From positions 1 through 64,000 of the forward strand of contig JBEKFQ010000002.1 of NCBI GenBank assembly GCA_050013235.1: 64,000 nucleotides of DNA, read 5' to 3'. Below the pieces are notes generated by a model, which had not been told where the DNA came from, searched no databases, and saw nothing but the letters and a program-made list of their open reading frames with translations. The stretch is from RH-AL1 sp050013235 (GTDB lineage: Bacteria; Pseudomonadota; Alphaproteobacteria; Rhizobiales; Beijerinckiaceae). Each line of letters opens with the position of its first letter. Within the stretch, counting starts at the first letter, position 1. Shown here in pieces: positions 34,829-43,965 of this stretch. Both the position numbers and the translations under genes were made by a program.

Positions 34829-36088
34829 GTGACCATCGACATTCCCAATTCCTTCCGCCATGGCCCCGACGAGCACGGCCGGTTCGGCATATTCGGCGGC
34901 CGTTTCGTCGCGGAAACTCTGATGCCGCTGATCCTCAATCTCGAGGCGCATTACGAGGCCGCCAAGATCGACCCGGCGTTTCAAGCCGAGTTCAAGTACC
35001 TCTTGACCCATTACGTCGGACGGCCCAGCCCGCTTTATTATGCAGAGCGGCTGACGGAGCATTTGCGCGAGAAAGCCAGTGCGGCCGGCAAATCCGGCGG
35101 CGCCAAAATCTATTTCAAGCGCGAGGAGCTGAACCATACCGGCGCGCATAAGATCAACAATGTGCTGGGCCAAATCCTGCTCGCGCGTCGCATGGGCAAG
35201 AAGCGCATCATCGCCGAGACGGGCGCCGGCCAGCATGGCGTCGCCACCGCCACCGCCTGCGCGCGCTTCGGGCTGGAATGTATCGTCTATATGGGCGCGG
35301 TGGATGTCGAGCGGCAAAAGCCCAACGTCTACCGCATGAACGTGCTGGGCGCGAAAGTGGTGCCCGTGCAGTCCGGCGCGCGCACGCTGAAAGATGCGAT
35401 GAACGAGGCGCTGCGCGATTGGGTCGCCCATGTCGACGACACGTTTTACTGCATCGGCACGGCGGCCGGGCCGCATCCCTATCCCGCCATGGTCCGCGAT
35501 TTTCAATGCGTGATCGGCGAGGAAACCAAGGCGCAGATGCAGGCTGCCGAGGGGCGGCTGCCCGATTCGATCTTCGCCTGTATCGGCGGCGGCTCCAATG
35601 CCATCGGGATTTTCCATCCCTTCCTGGACGACCCCAGTGTCGAACTTTTCGGCGTCGAGGCGGCGGGCTTTGGGCTCGACAAGAAACACGCGGCCTCGCT
35701 GGCCGGCGGGCGCCCCGGCGTGCTCCACGGCAACCGTACCTATCTCCTGATGGACGCGGACGGCCAGATCGAGGAAGGCCATTCCATTTCGGCCGGCCTC
35801 GACTATCCCGGCATCGGCCCCGAACATTCCTGGCTCAAGGAATCCGGCCGCGTGACCTATCTCTCCACCACCGATGCCGAGGCGGTGGAAGCGTTCCACC
35901 GCTGCGCCAGGCTCGAGGGGATCATCCCCGCGCTCGAGCCCGCGCATGCCCTGGCACGGGTGTTCGAGGTGGCGCAGGACCGCGCGCGCGATCACTTGAT
36001 GGTGGTCAACATCTCCGGCCGCGGCGACAAGGATTTGGCGACGGTCGCGCAATATGATAGCGGCACGGAGCTGGGCGGGATGGTTTGA
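34829..36088 (+). CDS. trpB: Tryptophan synthase beta subunit
   Basis: TrpB condenses indole with serine on PLP. In the 419-residue protein the PLP lysine is K108 in LNHTGAHKINN. The segments GRFGIFGGRFVAETLMPLI, ETGAGQHGVATATACARFG, IGGGSNAIGIFHPFL and HSISAGLDYPGIGPEHS are diagnostic. It starts with GTG. trpF precedes it, but trpA does not follow: the next gene is metY on the opposite strand. The usual trpFBA set is therefore interrupted here. Confidence 0.97.
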   Translation: MTIDIPNSFRHGPDEHGRFGIFGGRFVAETLMPLILNLEAHYEAAKIDPAFQAEFKYLLTHYVGRPSPLYYAERLTEHLREKASAAGKSGGAKIYFKREELNHTGAHKINNVLGQILLARRMGKKRIIAETGAGQHGVATATACARFGLECIVYMGAVDVERQKPNVYRMNVLGAKVVPVQSGARTLKDAMNEALRDWVAHVDDTFYCIGTAAGPHPYPAMVRDFQCVIGEETKAQMQAAEGRLPDSIFACIGGGSNAIGIFHPFLDDPSVELFGVEAAGFGLDKKHAASLAGGRPGVLHGNRTYLLMDADGQIEEGHSISAGLDYPGIGPEHSWLKESGRVTYLSTTDAEAVEAFHRCARLEGIIPALEPAHALARVFEVAQDRARDHLMVVNISGRGDKDLATVAQYDSGTELGGMV

Positions 36089-36109
36089 CGGCGGCTTCGC
36101 TCCGTCCGT

Positions 36110-37414
36110 CTATGCAACCTTACCCGCCGCGTTCAATCCGCGTTCCACGTCGGCGATGATGTCGCCGATATGTTCGAGACCCAACGAGAGTCTGACATAG
36201 CCGGGCGACACGCCGGAGGAATGTTGCTCCTCGGCCGTCAATTGCGAATGGGTCGTCGTCGCCGGATGAATGGCGAGGCTGCGCACGTCGCCGATATTGG
36301 CGACGTGGTAGAAGAGTTGCAGCGCCTCGATGAACCGGCGTCCGGCTTCGCGCCCTGCCGCGAGTTCAAACCCCACCAAGCCGCCATAGCCGCCCGAGAG
36401 GTAGCGATCCGCCCGTTCTTTCTGGAGGCCGGTTTGCAGCGAGGGATGAATGACCCGTGTGACCTCCGGGCGCGCGCTGAGAAAGCGTGCAACCGCCAGC
36501 GCATTCTCGGAATGGCGCGCGATGCGCAAAGGCAACGTTTCGATGCCCTGTAAGGTCTGGAACGCATTGAATGGCGAGATTGCCGCTCCGAGATCGCGCA
36601 AGAGGCGGACGCGCGCGCGAAGAATATAGGCGATGGGGCCGAGCGGCTTCGCGGCCTCGGCCCAAATGGCGCCGTGATAGCCGGGATCCGGCGTATGCAG
36701 AGCCGGTTGCCTGGCGGGATGGGCTTCCCAATCGAACGTGCCGCCATCGACGATAATGCCCCCGATCGAGGTGCCGTGACCGCCGAGGTATTTCGTGGTG
36801 GAATGCACGACGATCGCCGCGCCATGCTCGAGCGGGCGGCTCAGAAGAGGGGCGGCGGTATTATCGACGATGAGGGGAATCCCAAACGTTTTGCCAATCG
36901 CGGCGACTTCGGCAATGGGAAAGACGGCGAGCTTGGGGTTTGGCAAGGTCTCGGCATAATAGGCACGGGTGCGCTCGTCAGTCGCGCGCCGGAAATTTTC
37001 GGGGTCGACCGGATCGACGAAACGAACCTCGATGCCTTGTTCCTTCAAAGTATTGGCGAAAAGCGCCCATGTCCCACCGTAAAGGTCCGTCGAGCTGACG
37101 ATATTGTCGCCGGCATGGGCGAGATTTTGCACCGCGATGGCGCTCGCCGCTTGCCCCGAGGCGACGGCGAGCGCGGCGGCTCCGCCTTCCAGCGCCGCGA
37201 TGCGTTTTTCCAGGACATCGGTGGTCGGATTGCCGATGCGGGTATAAATATTGCCGAGCTCTTGAAGCCCGAACAAGGCTTCGGCATGCGCGGTATCGCG
37301 GAATTGGTAGGAGGTCGTCTGATAGATCGGCACGGCCACCGCGCCCGTCGCGGGGTCGGAACGCCAACCGGCGTGAATGGCGAGCGTTTCGAGATGCAGT
37401 TTTTGCGTCGTCAT
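36110..37414 (-). CDS. metY: O-acetylhomoserine sulfhydrylase (aminocarboxypropyltransferase)
   Basis: MetY makes homocysteine from O-acetylhomoserine and sulfide. The 434-residue Cys/Met-metabolism PLP enzyme has the N-terminus LHLETLAIHAGWRSDPATGA, the PLP-lysine K208 in VVHSTTKYLGGHGTSIGG, IYTRIGNPTTDVLEKRIA and the C-terminal SLGLEHIGDIIADVERGL. I chose ATG at 37414, with GGAGAG about 6 bases upstream; the frame continues 31 codons further without family character. A cystathionine-synthase-type activity (MetZ) is the alternative. Confidence 0.92.
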   Translation of the reverse strand: MTTQKLHLETLAIHAGWRSDPATGAVAVPIYQTTSYQFRDTAHAEALFGLQELGNIYTRIGNPTTDVLEKRIAALEGGAAALAVASGQAASAIAVQNLAHAGDNIVSSTDLYGGTWALFANTLKEQGIEVRFVDPVDPENFRRATDERTRAYYAETLPNPKLAVFPIAEVAAIGKTFGIPLIVDNTAAPLLSRPLEHGAAIVVHSTTKYLGGHGTSIGGIIVDGGTFDWEAHPARQPALHTPDPGYHGAIWAEAAKPLGPIAYILRARVRLLRDLGAAISPFNAFQTLQGIETLPLRIARHSENALAVARFLSARPEVTRVIHPSLQTGLQKERADRYLSGGYGGLVGFELAAGREAGRRFIEALQLFYHVANIGDVRSLAIHPATTTHSQLTAEEQHSSGVSPGYVRLSLGLEHIGDIIADVERGLNAAGKVA

Positions 37415-37781
37415 AAAGTTCTCTCCGGTGGCGCTGCATCGGGTCTTCAGCTGCCGTGCTTTTTCAGCATTATTCCGGGTTCGAGGGTCTCTTTCGTAAG
37501 GATCCAAGTCAATGGATTTTTAGTTTCGATTTACCGGCGAATCCAAATCAAACCGCGCCGTACGCCCCGCTTAAAAGAGAAATGTATTCGCGGCCCTGTG
37601 ATAGGCGGCCCTATGATAGGGAGGAGATACCGGTCCCGGGTGCGATACTGGCGGCCGCGCATTGCAAGCGCCGTGCATGAATGCTTTGTGTTTGATATTA
37701 TCGTTTCGTACGCAATAACTTCGAAAATAGTTTTGTGCCGAATTATATCGTTTTCAGCTTCCCGCATAAACGAGGCGCTTT
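37415..37781. other. Intergenic region upstream of metY
   Basis: These 367 bases separate metY from the 3' end of ribF on the same strand. The stretch 37680-37760 is AT-rich. I looked for a SAM-II type riboswitch before metY and found only weak partial resemblance near 37450-37490, not enough to call. Confidence 0.4.
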
Positions 37782-38846
37782 CTACGCTGTCCCCTTCAAA
37801 ATCCTCCGCGCCTCCTCCGCGTCGCGCGCGATCTGCGCGGTCAGCGCCTCCAGGCTCTCGAACTTCTCCTCCGGCCGGATCCAGGCGATGAAGGAGACGT
37901 GCATCACTTTCCCGTAGAGATCGCCGGAGAAATCGAACAGGAAGGTCTCGAGCAGCGGGGCGCCGTTGTCGACGGTGGGGCGGCGGCCGTAGCTGGCGAC
38001 GCCGTCGTAGGTCTCGCCCTCGACTTCGGCGCGCACCGCATAGATGCCGTGGCGCAGGCGGCAGCTCGGAGGCGCTTGGATGTTGGCAGTGGGGAAGCCG
38101 AGCGTCCGGCCGAGTTGCGCTCCCGGCAGGACGGGGCCGGAGATGACATAGGGGTGGCCGAGCAAGGCGGTGGCTTGGGCGATGTCGCCGGCCTCCAGGG
38201 CGGCGCGGGTGGCGGTGGAGGAGGCGATTTGAATGGCGCCGGACTCGTCGGAATCGATCCGCTCGACGATCTCGACGGTAAAGCCATAGGTCTCGCCGGC
38301 GGCTTTCAAAAAGGCCGGCGTGCCCCCGCGTTTATATCCGAAATGGAAATCGTAACCCGCGATCACCCCGCCGGCGCCGAGCCGTTTGACCAGAATGTCG
38401 CGGACGAAATCCTCCGCGGGAAGGCTTGCCAAAGCAGCGTCGAAGGTCAGGACGATCATCCCGTCGATGCCGAGTTTTTCCACCAAGGCGGCCTTGGTCT
38501 CGAGCGGACTGAGACGGAAGATCGTGCCCAAGCCGCCAAAAAAATCGCTGGGATGAGGTTCGAAGGTCAGGACGGCGCAGGGCAGGCCGCGCGCGGCCGC
38601 CAAAGCCTGGGCGCGATGGATCACGGCGACGTGGCCACGGTGGATGCCGTCGAAATTCCCGATCGCGAGGATCGCCCGCTCCAAACCGGGGGGCGGGGCG
38701 AGGGGATCGAGGGCGAGAGTAAAATGACGCTTTGTCAGGGTCTTGACCGGAATGGGGGGCGGACGGCGGCTGCCGCGCCAATTGCGGGCGGACCCTGCCG
38801 CGAGCAGCGGGTCCGCGTCAAGCGCCGTGCGTGACGAGCGAAGCAC
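37782..38846 (-). CDS. ribF: Bifunctional riboflavin kinase / FMN adenylyltransferase
   Basis: RibF converts riboflavin to FMN and then FAD. The N-terminal nucleotidyltransferase domain shows AILAIGNFDGIHRGHVAVI, AGYDFHFGYKRGG and SSTATRAALEAGDI. The C-terminal kinase domain shows GRTLGFPTANI, HGIYAVRAEV and NGAPLLETFLFDFSGDLYG. The start is uncertain: the frame has 354 codons from 38846, and the first ~35 residues look non-conserved, so translation may begin later. The neighbours CheY and the HAD phosphatase are a common alphaproteobacterial set. Confidence 0.93.
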   Translation of the reverse strand: MLRSSRTALDADPLLAAGSARNWRGSRRPPPIPVKTLTKRHFTLALDPLAPPPGLERAILAIGNFDGIHRGHVAVIHRAQALAAARGLPCAVLTFEPHPSDFFGGLGTIFRLSPLETKAALVEKLGIDGMIVLTFDAALASLPAEDFVRDILVKRLGAGGVIAGYDFHFGYKRGGTPAFLKAAGETYGFTVEIVERIDSDESGAIQIASSTATRAALEAGDIAQATALLGHPYVISGPVLPGAQLGRTLGFPTANIQAPPSCRLRHGIYAVRAEVEGETYDGVASYGRRPTVDNGAPLLETFLFDFSGDLYGKVMHVSFIAWIRPEEKFESLEALTAQIARDAEEARRILKGTA

Positions 38847-38939
38847 GCGAGAACCCCATTTTCGAGAGGGCGGAGGGAATGGTTTATCAACCTTTCCGGC
38901 TCATTATCCCGTCACCGCGCCGGACCGGAGACTTGGATT

Positions 38940-39335
38940 ATGACCGTCGATATCAACATGCCCATTCTCGTGGTCGACGATTATCACACCATGGTCCGCA
39001 TCATGCGCGGCCTGCTGAAGCAAATCGGGTTCGAAAATGTCGACGATGCCGCGAATGGCGAGGCCGCGCTCGAAAAGATCCAGCAAAAACAATATGGCTT
39101 GATTATTTCGGACTGGAATATGGAGCCGATGACTGGGTTCCAGCTGCTCGAGAAAGTACGCGCGGGCACGGCTTCGGCGAATGTGCCCTTCATTATGGTC
39201 ACGGCGGAATCGAAGACCGATAATATCGTGGCCGCCCGCCAGGCGGGCGTCAGCCATTACATCGTGAAGCCGTTCAATGCGGCAACGCTAAAGTCCAAGA
39301 TCGACGCCGTTTTCTCGATGGTCGAAGCGGCTTAA
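38940..39335 (+). CDS. cheY: CheY-like single-domain response regulator
   Basis: This 131-residue receiver domain has the acidic pair in ILVVDDYHTM, the phospho-acceptor aspartate in GLIISDWNMEPMTG, the threonine in IMVTAES and the lysine-proline in YIVKPFNAATL. There is no output domain. It probably binds the flagellar switch or works in a phosphorelay. It stands alone between ribF and a HAD gene, far from any other chemotaxis gene except the cheW at 2458. Confidence 0.92.
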   Translation: MTVDINMPILVVDDYHTMVRIMRGLLKQIGFENVDDAANGEAALEKIQQKQYGLIISDWNMEPMTGFQLLEKVRAGTASANVPFIMVTAESKTDNIVAARQAGVSHYIVKPFNAATLKSKIDAVFSMVEAA

Positions 39336-39338
39336 TCG

Positions 39339-40259
39339 TCAAATTTCCCAGACCAATGCGCCCATCGCCGCGATGGGTTTGGCTGTTCGCGCGTCGAGGA
39401 ACTGGCGCAGCGCGGCTCGATCTAACGGCGAGCCCCGCCCGGCGCCATGTAGTTCGGCCCAGTGAATCCCCGATGTGATGAACAAGGCGTCGATCCCTTG
39501 GTTATGCGCGCCTTGCATGTCGGTATGCATGGCATCGCCGATTGCCAGGATGCGACGGCGTGGAACGTCTCCCGTCTTATCGCGGACGAGGCGTAGGGCA
39601 CGCTCGTAAATCGCGGGAAATGGCTTGCCGGCCTGGATGACGGTGCCGCCCATGCCCTCGTAGCGTTCGGCGATGGCGCCGGCGCAATATTCCATCCGGT
39701 TGCCAACTTCGACGACGATATCGGGATTGGCGCAGATCATGATGAGGCCGCGGGCCTGCAGCTGGCGGAGGCTCGCATCGTAGTCTTCGAGTTGTACGCC
39801 GGGGTCTTGCGAGACGCCGATCGCGACGGCGAGACCTGCCGCGGCGACGTCCACGAGATCAGGCGCGCGGGGCCCGAGCCGGGCTGCTTCCTTGTAGAGA
39901 TCGAGCTCTCCGGTTGGACCAATATTATAGACTGGCGGACACCCGGCCTCGGCGATCAGCGTGGCGGTCACGTCGCCCGATGTCGCCACCGCATCGAAAA
40001 AGTCCGGCGGCGCGCCGAGGGACGCCATGCGTCCGATGACGTTTTTGGCCGGCGCGGGCGCGTTGGTGACGAGCACCACGGTGCCGCCGCCGCGCCGGAA
40101 GCGCCGCAGGGCATCCACGGCGGCCGGATGATACGCCACGCCGTTGTGGATGACGCCCCAGACATCGCAGAGGATCAGGTCATAGGCCCCCGCGAGGACG
40201 GAGAGACCGTGATCCAGCGAGGGCAAGGCTGCGCGAGATGTGTCCGGGGTCGAGGTCAT
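39339..40259 (-). CDS. TIGR01459-type HAD superfamily hydrolase
   Basis: The 306-residue HAD phosphatase is of the NagD-like class IIA. Motif I is ILCDVWGVIHNG. The threonine motif is VVLVTNAPAPAKNVIGRM. The lysine is in IQAGKPFPAIYERAL. Motif III is ILAIGDAMHTDMQGAHNQGIDALFI. Alphaproteobacteria carry this subfamily next to ribF, so an FMN or sugar-phosphate phosphatase role has been suggested but is inference. ATG at 40259 gives the family N-terminus. Confidence 0.85.
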   Translation of the reverse strand: MTSTPDTSRAALPSLDHGLSVLAGAYDLILCDVWGVIHNGVAYHPAAVDALRRFRRGGGTVVLVTNAPAPAKNVIGRMASLGAPPDFFDAVATSGDVTATLIAEAGCPPVYNIGPTGELDLYKEAARLGPRAPDLVDVAAAGLAVAIGVSQDPGVQLEDYDASLRQLQARGLIMICANPDIVVEVGNRMEYCAGAIAERYEGMGGTVIQAGKPFPAIYERALRLVRDKTGDVPRRRILAIGDAMHTDMQGAHNQGIDALFITSGIHWAELHGAGRGSPLDRAALRQFLDARTAKPIAAMGALVWEI

Positions 40260-40398
40260 GGTCCGCCTGGAGGTTGGTCCCGTGGTGAGGAAAGGTTGTT
40301 CTTGACCAGGGTTTGGCGCCCGGATCAAGGTGTGTTCCAGTTCGCGGTTTGCCGCGTGCGTTCATTGTCTCGATGCCTCGATCCCAGCGGAATCTCTC

Positions 40399-41754
40399 AT
40401 GTCTTCGCCAGCCACCCCGGTCTCCCCCGGCCAAGCCGTTGTCCAGCCTAACGATCTCGAAGCGTTTTGGCTGCCATACACCTCGAACCGGGCGTTCAAG
40501 AAGGCGCCCCGTCTCCTGACCGGCGCCGAAGGCACCCGGTATCTCAGCGCCGATGGCCGCAGCATTCTCGACGGAACCTCGGGTCTGTGGTGCTGCAATG
40601 CGGGCCATGGCCGCGCGCCGATCGTGAAGGCCATCCAGGAACAAGCGCGGAAACTCGATTTCGCGCCGCCATTTCAGTTCAGCCATCCCCAGGCCTTCAC
40701 CTTGGCTACGAGGATCGCGGCTTTGGCGCCGGGCGATCTTGACCATGTCTTTTTCACCAATTCCGGGTCCGAATCGGTCGATACCGCGCTGAAGATCGCG
40801 CTGGGGTTTCACAATGTGACCGGCCAAGGCGCCCGCCAGCGTCTGATCGGACGCGAGCGCGGCTATCACGGCGTCGGGTTTGGCGGCACCGCGGTTGGCG
40901 GCATGGTGGCCAATCGCAAGATTTTCGGGGCGCTGCTTGCCGGTGTCGATCATTTGCCCACGACTTATAACCGGGCCGAGCAGGCCTTCACCGTGGGCGA
41001 GCCGGAGTGGGGCGGTCATCTCGCTGAAGATTTGGAACGGCTGGTTGGGCTGCACGACGCCTCGACCATTGCCGCCGTCATCGTCGAGCCGATGGGCGGT
41101 TCGACCGGTGTTTTGCCGTCGCCCAAGGGCTATTTGAAGCGGCTGCGTGAAATTTGCGACAAATACGGCATTCTCTTGATCTTCGACGAGGTGATCACGG
41201 GCTTTGGCCGGTTGGGCGTTGGTTTCGCGGCGGAGCGTTATGGCGTGGTGCCGGATATGATCACTTTCGCCAAGGGGGTCACGTCGGGCACGGTGCCGAT
41301 GGGCGGCGTGATCGTGCGCAAGCACATCCACGACGCCTTCATGAAGGGACCGGATTATGCCGTGGAGCTGTTCCACGGCTATACCTATTCGGCCCATCCG
41401 CTCGCCTGCGCCGCCGCTCTCGCGACGCTCGACCTTTACCGGGAGGAACGGCTTTTCGAGCGGTCCCGCGAGTTGGAGCCGGTTCTCGCCAAGGCGATCC
41501 ATGCGCTTCGCGGCGAGCCGAATGTCGTCGATATCCGCAGCGTGGGTCTCGCCGCCGCGGTGGAACTCGCACCCATCGCCGGCGCGCCAGGGAAACGCGG
41601 CTACGATACCGTGGCCAATGCCTTCGACCGCGCTGGCGTTCTCCTGCGGGCGGCGGGCGATTCGCTCGTCGTGGCCCCGCCGCTGATCATCGGCGAGTCC
41701 GAAATCGGCGAACTCGCCGAGGGGCTGAAGTTTGCGATTAGGTCCGTGGCTTAA
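40399..41754 (+). CDS. Class III aminotransferase (omega-amino acid--pyruvate type)
   Basis: This 451-residue PLP enzyme of fold type I is similar to beta-alanine:pyruvate transaminases. FWLPYTSNRAFKKAPRLL, DGTSGLWCCNAGHGRAPI, VFFTNSGSESVDTALKIAL, GYHGVGFGGTAVGG, LIFDEVITGFGRLG and the PLP-lysine segment ITFAKGVTSGTVPMGGV are all present. The amino donor (beta-alanine, taurine or a polyamine) cannot be told from sequence alone. ATG at 40399 gives the family N-terminus; the frame continues upstream without conserved residues. Confidence 0.88.
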   Translation: MSSPATPVSPGQAVVQPNDLEAFWLPYTSNRAFKKAPRLLTGAEGTRYLSADGRSILDGTSGLWCCNAGHGRAPIVKAIQEQARKLDFAPPFQFSHPQAFTLATRIAALAPGDLDHVFFTNSGSESVDTALKIALGFHNVTGQGARQRLIGRERGYHGVGFGGTAVGGMVANRKIFGALLAGVDHLPTTYNRAEQAFTVGEPEWGGHLAEDLERLVGLHDASTIAAVIVEPMGGSTGVLPSPKGYLKRLREICDKYGILLIFDEVITGFGRLGVGFAAERYGVVPDMITFAKGVTSGTVPMGGVIVRKHIHDAFMKGPDYAVELFHGYTYSAHPLACAAALATLDLYREERLFERSRELEPVLAKAIHALRGEPNVVDIRSVGLAAAVELAPIAGAPGKRGYDTVANAFDRAGVLLRAAGDSLVVAPPLIIGESEIGELAEGLKFAIRSVA

Positions 41755-41938
41755 GCCTTGAGCACAGCCCGGAGAAACGGTCTCGGCTGTCCGGTAAAAC
41801 GCGGCGCTAAAACAAAACCTAAGCCGGCCTCCGCGTGGGACCATCCGTCCAAGTCTGCTTAGGGGCTTGCCTTGACGCGGCGCCTTGCTTATGGCTCCCG
41901 GCTGAATTCACAGATGACTCGAGCTTCCGGAGACGATC

Positions 41939-43138
41939 TTGGCCCGCGCGAATTACCTATTTACGAGTGAGTCCGTTTCCGAAGGCCATCCCGACAAGGT
42001 CTGTGACCGCATTTCCGACGAAATCGTCGATCTGTTCTTCACGCGCGGCGCGGCTGAAGGCATTAATCCCTATGACATTCGGGTCGCTTGCGAGACTTTG
42101 GCGACCACCAACCGCGTCGTGATCGCGGGCGAGGTCCGTGGTCCCCACATCGACAAGGCCGATATCATCAATGCCGCCCGCAAGGCGATCAAGGACATTG
42201 GTTACGAGCAAGCCGGTTTCCATTGGAAAACGGCCGAGATCGAAGTGCTGTTGCATGAGCAGTCCGTCGATATCGCCCAAGGTGTCGATGCCGCCGGGAA
42301 CAAGGACGAGGGCGCCGGCGATCAGGGCATCATGTTCGGCTATGCCTGCCGCGAGACGCCGGAGCTGATGCCGGCGCCGATCTATTATGCCCACAAGATT
42401 CTCGAAGTTCTCGCCAAGGCGCGCAAGGCCGGCGAGGGCGAAGCGGCCAAGCTCGGCCCGGACGCCAAGAGCCAAGTGACCGTGCGCTATGTCGACGGCA
42501 AGCCGGTCGGCGTCACGCAAATCGTGCTCTCGACCCAGCATGTGGACGAAACCCTGACCTCCGCGGATGTCCGCCGCATTGTCGAGCCTTTCATCCGCGC
42601 GACCCTGCCGCAAGGCTGGATCAACGACGAGACGGTGTGGCACATCAATCCGACCGGTAAATTCGTGATCGGCGGCCCCGACGGCGATACCGGCCTGACC
42701 GGCCGTAAAATCATCGTGGACACCTACGGCGGCGCGGCACCCCATGGCGGCGGCGCTTTCTCGGGCAAGGATCCGACCAAGGTCGACCGCTCGGCCGCTT
42801 ATGCCGCCCGCTATCTCGCCAAGAACGTCGTGGCGGCCGGTCTCGCCGACCGCTGCACCATTCAGCTCTCTTACGCGATCGGCGTTGCCGAGCCGTTGTC
42901 GATCTATGTCGATCTGCACGGCACGGGCAAGGTTGCCGAGGACAAGCTCGAGATCGCGCTGGGTCATATCATGCGCCTGTCGCCGCGCGGCATCCGCGAG
43001 CATCTCCAGCTCAACAAGCCGATCTACGCGCGTACCGCGGCCTACGGCCATTTCGGCCGCGCCCCCGACGCCGACGGCGGGTTCTCTTGGGAGAAGACCG
43101 ATCTCGTGGGCCGCTTGAAAGACGCCGTGGCGGCGTAG
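41939..43138 (+). CDS. metK: S-adenosylmethionine synthetase
   Basis: MetK forms SAM from methionine and ATP. In the 399-residue protein YLFTSESVSEGHPDKVCDRIS, GAGDQGIMFGYAC, TGRKIIVDTYGGAAPHGGGAFSGKDPTKVD (signature 2 region) and RTAAYGHFGR are present. The start is a TTG codon (41939), with GGAG 7 bases upstream, and no in-frame ATG fits the conserved N-terminus. metK and the following trmB are adjacent in many alphaproteobacteria. Confidence 0.97.
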   Translation: MARANYLFTSESVSEGHPDKVCDRISDEIVDLFFTRGAAEGINPYDIRVACETLATTNRVVIAGEVRGPHIDKADIINAARKAIKDIGYEQAGFHWKTAEIEVLLHEQSVDIAQGVDAAGNKDEGAGDQGIMFGYACRETPELMPAPIYYAHKILEVLAKARKAGEGEAAKLGPDAKSQVTVRYVDGKPVGVTQIVLSTQHVDETLTSADVRRIVEPFIRATLPQGWINDETVWHINPTGKFVIGGPDGDTGLTGRKIIVDTYGGAAPHGGGAFSGKDPTKVDRSAAYAARYLAKNVVAAGLADRCTIQLSYAIGVAEPLSIYVDLHGTGKVAEDKLEIALGHIMRLSPRGIREHLQLNKPIYARTAAYGHFGRAPDADGGFSWEKTDLVGRLKDAVAA

Positions 43139-43202
43139 AAGGGCCGTGAAGGCGAGGGCGAGGGCGGCCCGCCTGCTCGCTCAGGGTGAGCTTGGCGAAC
43201 CT

Positions 43203-43898
43203 ATGCGTGAAAATCCGGATCGTCCGGTTTCATCGGTCCTGCATGGACGCCGTTGCGGCAAGCCGCTGGCGCATTATCAGCGCGAGCTGGTCCGCACCCT
43301 GCTGCCCCGGCTTGCCCTCGACGTTTCCGCGCCCATCCCCGCCCCCGCCGTTCTGTTTCCGCGCGCGCCGGACGAAATTTGGCTGGAAATCGGGTTTGGC
43401 GGCGGCGAGCATCTCCTCTCCGCGGCCGCGCGTCATCCCGGCGTGGGGCTGATCGGTTGCGAGCCCTTCTTGAACGGCATGGCGCGGGCCTTGGCCGATC
43501 TGGCGGCCGGCGATTTCGATAATATCCGGCTGCATTGCGGCGATGCCGGCGAGCTGATCGACGTGCTTCCCGCCGCGAGCATCGGCCGCGTCTTTCTATT
43601 TTATCCCGATCCCTGGCCGAAACGGCGGCAACGCAAGCGACGGTTCATTTCGGACGAGATGCTGGTCCGGCTCGCGCGGGTGATGCGCAGCGGGGCCGAG
43701 TTCCGTTTCGCCACCGATATCGACGACCTCTGCGGCTGGACGTTGGCGCGTTTGCTGCGTTCGCCCGATTTTATCTGGCGCGATAGCGCTGCCGCGGATT
43801 GGCGGAGCCCTTGGCCGGATTGGCCGGGCACCCGCTACGAGCGCAAGGCCATCGCGGAGGGGCGGCGGCCTTGTTATATCACCGCGATCAGGCGCTAG
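43203..43898 (+). CDS. trmB: tRNA (guanine-N7-)-methyltransferase
   Basis: TrmB makes m7G46 in tRNA using SAM. The 231-residue protein has GRRCGKPLAHYQREL, the SAM loop EIWLEIGFGGGEHLLSAA, FLNGMARAL and the catalytic-site segment RVFLFYPDPWPKRRQRKRRF, ending TRYERKAIAEGR. ATG at 43203 gives the family N-terminus. Its TAG stop is the start of a dispersed palindromic element. Confidence 0.94.
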   Translation: MRENPDRPVSSVLHGRRCGKPLAHYQRELVRTLLPRLALDVSAPIPAPAVLFPRAPDEIWLEIGFGGGEHLLSAAARHPGVGLIGCEPFLNGMARALADLAAGDFDNIRLHCGDAGELIDVLPAASIGRVFLFYPDPWPKRRQRKRRFISDEMLVRLARVMRSGAEFRFATDIDDLCGWTLARLLRSPDFIWRDSAAADWRSPWPDWPGTRYERKAIAEGRRPCYITAIRR

Positions 43899-43965
43899 AG
43901 CCTTTTCGGCTTACAGAGCGAGTTCTTATCGTACGGGCGAGTCCACCCAAGTGGAACGCGTTCAA
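43896..43965 (+). repeat. Copy D (degenerate) of the TAGAGC-type palindromic element
   Basis: It begins TAGAGCCTTTTCGGC, has GAGCGAGTTCTTATC in place of the usual AGCG...CTTATC segment, and CACCCAAGTGGAACGCGTT as half of the usual hairpin. The first three bases are the trmB stop codon. Confidence 0.55.

Noticed and set aside
37420..37500. Possible SAM-II riboswitch before metY
   Set aside because: Only a GCTGAAAAAGC-like word resembles the 3' part of the motif; the conserved P1 stem and pseudoknot partners could not be paired.
41860..41900. TTGACG / TATGGC promoter for metK
   Set aside because: The TTGACG to TATGGC spacing is only 12 bp; a TTGCCT alternative gives 17 bp, but the match is too weak to list.
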